64,000 bases of DNA from JALZVT01 sp964611345 (GTDB lineage: Bacteria > Pseudomonadota > Gammaproteobacteria > Pseudomonadales > Azotimanducaceae), in the NCBI GenBank assembly GCA_964611345.1, contig CAZSYU010000001.1:1-64000 (forward strand), in the 5' to 3' direction. The notes under the pieces were generated by a model that saw only the letters and a list, made by a program, of their open reading frames with translations, was not told where the DNA came from and made no database searches. The position numbers and the translations under genes are program-made. Positions 61,504 through 64,000 of the stretch are shown piece by piece (position 1 is the stretch's first letter; the number at the start of each line of letters is the position of its first letter).

Positions 61504-62781
61504 CTAGTGTTTGTTAAGTGCGGTAACCGGGTCGAGCGCAACGGCCCGGCGGGCAGGATACAAACTGGCCAGGAAGCCAAACAGCAGCACAATGCAAACC
61601 AGTGTCACTATGTCGTTGGCAAACACCACCGGGTAAAGCGGGCGATTCATACCGGGCATTTCCATGCCGCCGGTAAACTGGCTGACATCGATACCTGCTG
61701 CGAGCCAGAAGTAGATAGCGGCGGCGATAATGCCACCCAGTACTAGCCCCGCAAACAGAATGATCCAGGATTCGACCAACACTTGTTGCAGGATGGAGCG
61801 GGGACGCATGCCAACCGCCATGAGCAAGCCAAACTCGCGGGTGCGTTCCAGTACCGCAGCAACGAGAGTGTTGACCAGGCCAAAGGCCAACGCCCCCAGA
61901 AAAATAACCTGCCAGATGACAACCATGCCTTCTACCAACTGGTACATGGCCCAAATGCTCGGCACCACATCTCGCCAGTCACGAACCGTCACGTCTCTTT
62001 TAGCAGGATTGTTCGACCCCAGGCGGCTGGTGAGTGCGTCGATCTCGCTTTGGCTGTCCAGAATGTCTGGTGTTAACAGGGCGATTTCGCTGGTTTTGCC
62101 AATCAGCCCGAAGGCGTTTTGTGCGAGGGTTTTGGTGACATAGACATTGCCGCGTTCGGCAGATTCGCTATTGGCGTGGTAGATGCCAATAATTTCTAGT
62201 CCCAATTCCGTGCGCTCACCGTTTGCGTTCAGACCGAGCAGCACAATGCGTTTACCAAGTCGAGTCTCCAGATCTTCAGCCAGTGCATTGCCGATAACAA
62301 TGCCGCGTTGTTGTGCTTGCAGAAAATCGCCGTCCACGCGCAGGCGTTGGACTTTGGTTTCTTTAAGTTCGCGCTCAACATCGATGCCGTGTAGCGTCGC
62401 GCCGCGGGCTTCGCGTTCGCTTTGTAAGGTAACGGGCAGCACAACGCGATCTAGCCATGGCAGGCCGGTGTCGTTGAGCGCGCTGAGTGTTGCCGTGTCG
62501 AGGTCGATATTGAACTCGGCACGCGGATTGCCGGACCATTCTTTGTGATGCAAGAGCACAGACCCGCCAAACGCTTCCACGGTTTCGGCGAGCGTTGACA
62601 GTTGCCACCCGCGAATCAGGAAACCGCCAGCCAGGGTAGTGGCCATGCCGATGGCAACGGCGAGCAAGAGTGAGGCGTTGCGCCGCCGCTGGCGCCAGAA
62701 GTTACGTTTGGCAAGGTTAACGATCAGTGCCCACTTGCCCCACAGGCTGCTCTTCGGGTTGTCTGGGCTGACCACGCTCAC
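61504..62781 (-). CDS. FtsX/MacB-type ABC permease
   Basis: A 425-residue permease starting at GTG 62781, which overlaps the stop of the upstream permease (GTGA). One membrane helix lies near the N-terminus (ASLLLAVAIGMATTLAGGFL), then a periplasmic domain of about 200 residues, then three helices, including VIFLGALAFGLVNTLVAAVL, and the FtsX-type segment RTREFGLLMAVGMRPRSILQ. This is the LolC/E-like four-helix plan. With its neighbour it should form the membrane part of a mechanotransmitter-type transporter for lipoproteins, lipids or peptides. Confidence 0.88.
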   Translation of the reverse strand: MSVVSPDNPKSSLWGKWALIVNLAKRNFWRQRRRNASLLLAVAIGMATTLAGGFLIRGWQLSTLAETVEAFGGSVLLHHKEWSGNPRAEFNIDLDTATLSALNDTGLPWLDRVVLPVTLQSEREARGATLHGIDVERELKETKVQRLRVDGDFLQAQQRGIVIGNALAEDLETRLGKRIVLLGLNANGERTELGLEIIGIYHANSESAERGNVYVTKTLAQNAFGLIGKTSEIALLTPDILDSQSEIDALTSRLGSNNPAKRDVTVRDWRDVVPSIWAMYQLVEGMVVIWQVIFLGALAFGLVNTLVAAVLERTREFGLLMAVGMRPRSILQQVLVESWIILFAGLVLGGIIAAAIYFWLAAGIDVSQFTGGMEMPGMNRPLYPVVFANDIVTLVCIVLLFGFLASLYPARRAVALDPVTALNKH

Positions 62782-64000
62782 ATCTCCTCGCGAATCGCTG
62801 TGACGATTTGCATGCTGTGTACGCGCCGAGTGGCGAACCACGCGGCGATTTGGGTGGTGCTTATCATGAGCAGCGCCGTTGCAGGCAGGGTTAGCCAGGC
62901 CACGCCAAAAAAGATGCGCTCCGGCATTTGGAATTGCGCCAGTACATCTTCCGCTTCCGAGCCGAGGCTAATGCCGCTTTGGCCTACATAATAGGTAGTG
63001 AGTGCACCTAACAGTGCGCCGACCAATGCGCCAATGGCCGCGAGCAACAGGGTTTCCAGATGGATGGTGCCGCGCAAGGTTCCCGGCTTCGCCCCCATAG
63101 CCAACAGCGTGCCAAATTCTCTAGTGCGCTCGTGCAGCATCATTACAAAGGTGTTGGCGATCGAGAAGGTGACGAGCACAACCAGCACGGCGTACAGCAC
63201 ACCGGAGCTCGCCTTGTCGCTATCGATGGCGCCCTGAATTTCAGGCATCAAGCGGCTCCAGAGTGCCACCTCTGGGGCGCCGCCCTCGGAGTCCTCTGCA
63301 CTTGGCAGGTTTTTGTTAATGGCGGCCGCGAGTACTGGCGAGTCAACGTTGGCGGCGGTGAAGTCTTCGTACATCACCGCCACAGAATGAGCGGCGTTGG
63401 GCATTTCAAAAGCATCCTGAAACGCCGGCAAAGCCACGTGCACAAGCGCGCGATCAAGTGCCGGCTGGCCGGAATCAACCAGGCCTACCACGCTTGCAAC
63501 GAGCGCCGCCATGCCGTCTTTGGGGGTAACACCGAGCAGTACGAGTTCGTCACCCAGATCAATACCCAGATTGCGCGCGAGTCCCGCGCCAATGACTGCT
63601 TCGGGCAGAGCGCCTGAGCCGCCTGCGGCGGGGTTGGTTTCTGCGCTTAAGTAGCGTCCCGAGCTAATCGCGTTGGGTAGCCAGGACACGGTGCTTTCGT
63701 GTTGCGCTTCTACACCAACCACCATCGCCCCAAAGGTAGCGTCATTGTTGGAGGCCAGTGCGGTGCTCATGGCGCGCGCGGTGGCGGCGCGGATAGACGG
63801 CTCTGCGCGCAGTTCGCTGGCCAACGCCTCCGCATTTTCAAGGACAAAGCGTACGCGCGGTGCGTCAACATAGTCGGCGCGCTGCACCTGGGCGTGACCG
63901 TGCAGCACGCTCGCCCCATGATTCACCATGGTGTCGTAGCTGCCGTATTGCATGGACAGGACAAAGATGAGCAGGAACACCATAAAGGCGACGGCGCCGG
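62778..64000 (-). CDS. FtsX/MacB-type ABC permease, N-terminus beyond the window
   Basis: Partial permease. The frame is open through the right edge (residues before the first Met read GAVAF), so the true start is outside. The visible part starts within the first membrane helix (MVFLLIFVLSMQYGS). It has a periplasmic domain and three C-terminal helices with the FtsX-type segment RTREFGTLLAMGAKPGTL. It is similar in plan to the downstream permease, so the pair probably forms a heterodimer like LolC/LolE. Confidence 0.88.
   Translation of the reverse strand, partial: GAVAFMVFLLIFVLSMQYGSYDTMVNHGASVLHGHAQVQRADYVDAPRVRFVLENAEALASELRAEPSIRAATARAMSTALASNNDATFGAMVVGVEAQHESTVSWLPNAISSGRYLSAETNPAAGGSGALPEAVIGAGLARNLGIDLGDELVLLGVTPKDGMAALVASVVGLVDSGQPALDRALVHVALPAFQDAFEMPNAAHSVAVMYEDFTAANVDSPVLAAAINKNLPSAEDSEGGAPEVALWSRLMPEIQGAIDSDKASSGVLYAVLVVLVTFSIANTFVMMLHERTREFGTLLAMGAKPGTLRGTIHLETLLLAAIGALVGALLGALTTYYVGQSGISLGSEAEDVLAQFQMPERIFFGVAWLTLPATALLMISTTQIAAWFATRRVHSMQIVTAIREEM

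Noticed and set aside
1..64000. Search for tRNA, rRNA, CRISPR arrays, insertion sequences, integrases and phage genes
   Set aside because: I found no cloverleaf sequences, regular spacer repeats, transposase-like proteins or long terminal inverted repeats.

Overview
The window looks like part of a chromosome from a free-living marine gammaproteobacterium, perhaps of the Cellvibrionales/Halieaceae-like or Alteromonadales-like groups. This is inferred from protein style (alginate lyases PL6 and PL17, a BaeSR-type two-component pair, class I fumarase, many acyl-CoA and flavin enzymes) and moderately high G+C, not from any marker gene. I found no rRNA, tRNA, CRISPR array, insertion sequence, phage gene or plasmid function. 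Coding density is very high. No gap between genes exceeds about 170 bp, so there is no gene-free stretch longer than 300 bp.

Layout. (1) 1-7318, plus strand: an alginate-use operon with a PL6 lyase (cut by the left edge), a PL17 oligoalginate lyase, an MFS uronate transporter, an SDR reductase for the alginate monomer DEH, and KDG kinase. KDPG aldolase, TonB-dependent receptors and the regulator are not in the window. (2) 7469-10110: a small secreted four-Cys protein with a BaeS/BaeR-like kinase and response regulator. (3) 10111-30 kb: short operons that switch strand often: an OYE reductase with two hydrolase-side genes, two Baeyer-Villiger-type monooxygenases, a CmcJ/NvfI-type oxygenase with a TetR regulator, a MOSC protein, two long GST-like proteins, an MBL-fold hydrolase, a beta-lactamase-fold lipoprotein, a DUF533 protein and several envelope proteins of unknown role. 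(4) 29.3-36.7 kb: two PQQ dehydrogenases related to poly(vinyl alcohol) dehydrogenase. One is in an operon with RDD, four-TM and nitroreductase genes. The other carries its own cytochrome c domain and follows an SDR gene. A two-domain VOC lipoprotein-like protein lies between them. (5) 36.9-46.5 kb: an acyl-CoA catabolic cluster with two CoA ligases, two MaoC hot-dog proteins, a thiolase-like aldolase, a DUF35 protein, a SnoaL-like protein, an LLM flavin monooxygenase, an alpha/beta hydrolase and a cytochrome P450. (6) 46.5-55.9 kb: a sodium:solute symporter, a two-subunit molybdenum hydroxylase, a thioesterase, MsrA, a salicylate-hydroxylase-like FAD enzyme, a phytanoyl-CoA-type dioxygenase and a crotonase. 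(7) 56-64 kb: a PAS-LuxR-alpha/beta-hydrolase fusion regulator, class I fumarase, and a minus-strand cassette of two FtsX/MacB-type permeases, an ATPase and an outer-membrane barrel protein. The first permease is cut by the right edge.

How the genes work together. Regions 3-6 read as a catabolic and detoxifying zone for alicyclic, terpenoid or steroid-like compounds: hydroxylation or Baeyer-Villiger oxygenation, dehydrogenation, CoA activation, hydration and retro-aldol cleavage. The strongest system-level signal is at 38545-42637. There the operon order and families match a split version of the actinobacterial ChsH1-ChsH2-Ltp2 hydratase/aldolase, with the DUF35 domain as a separate gene. Other notable items are a LuxR-type regulator whose fused hydrolase domain has Asn in place of the nucleophilic Ser, and a barrel gene whose signal peptide is only encoded if translation starts at a CTG overlapping the upstream stop codon.
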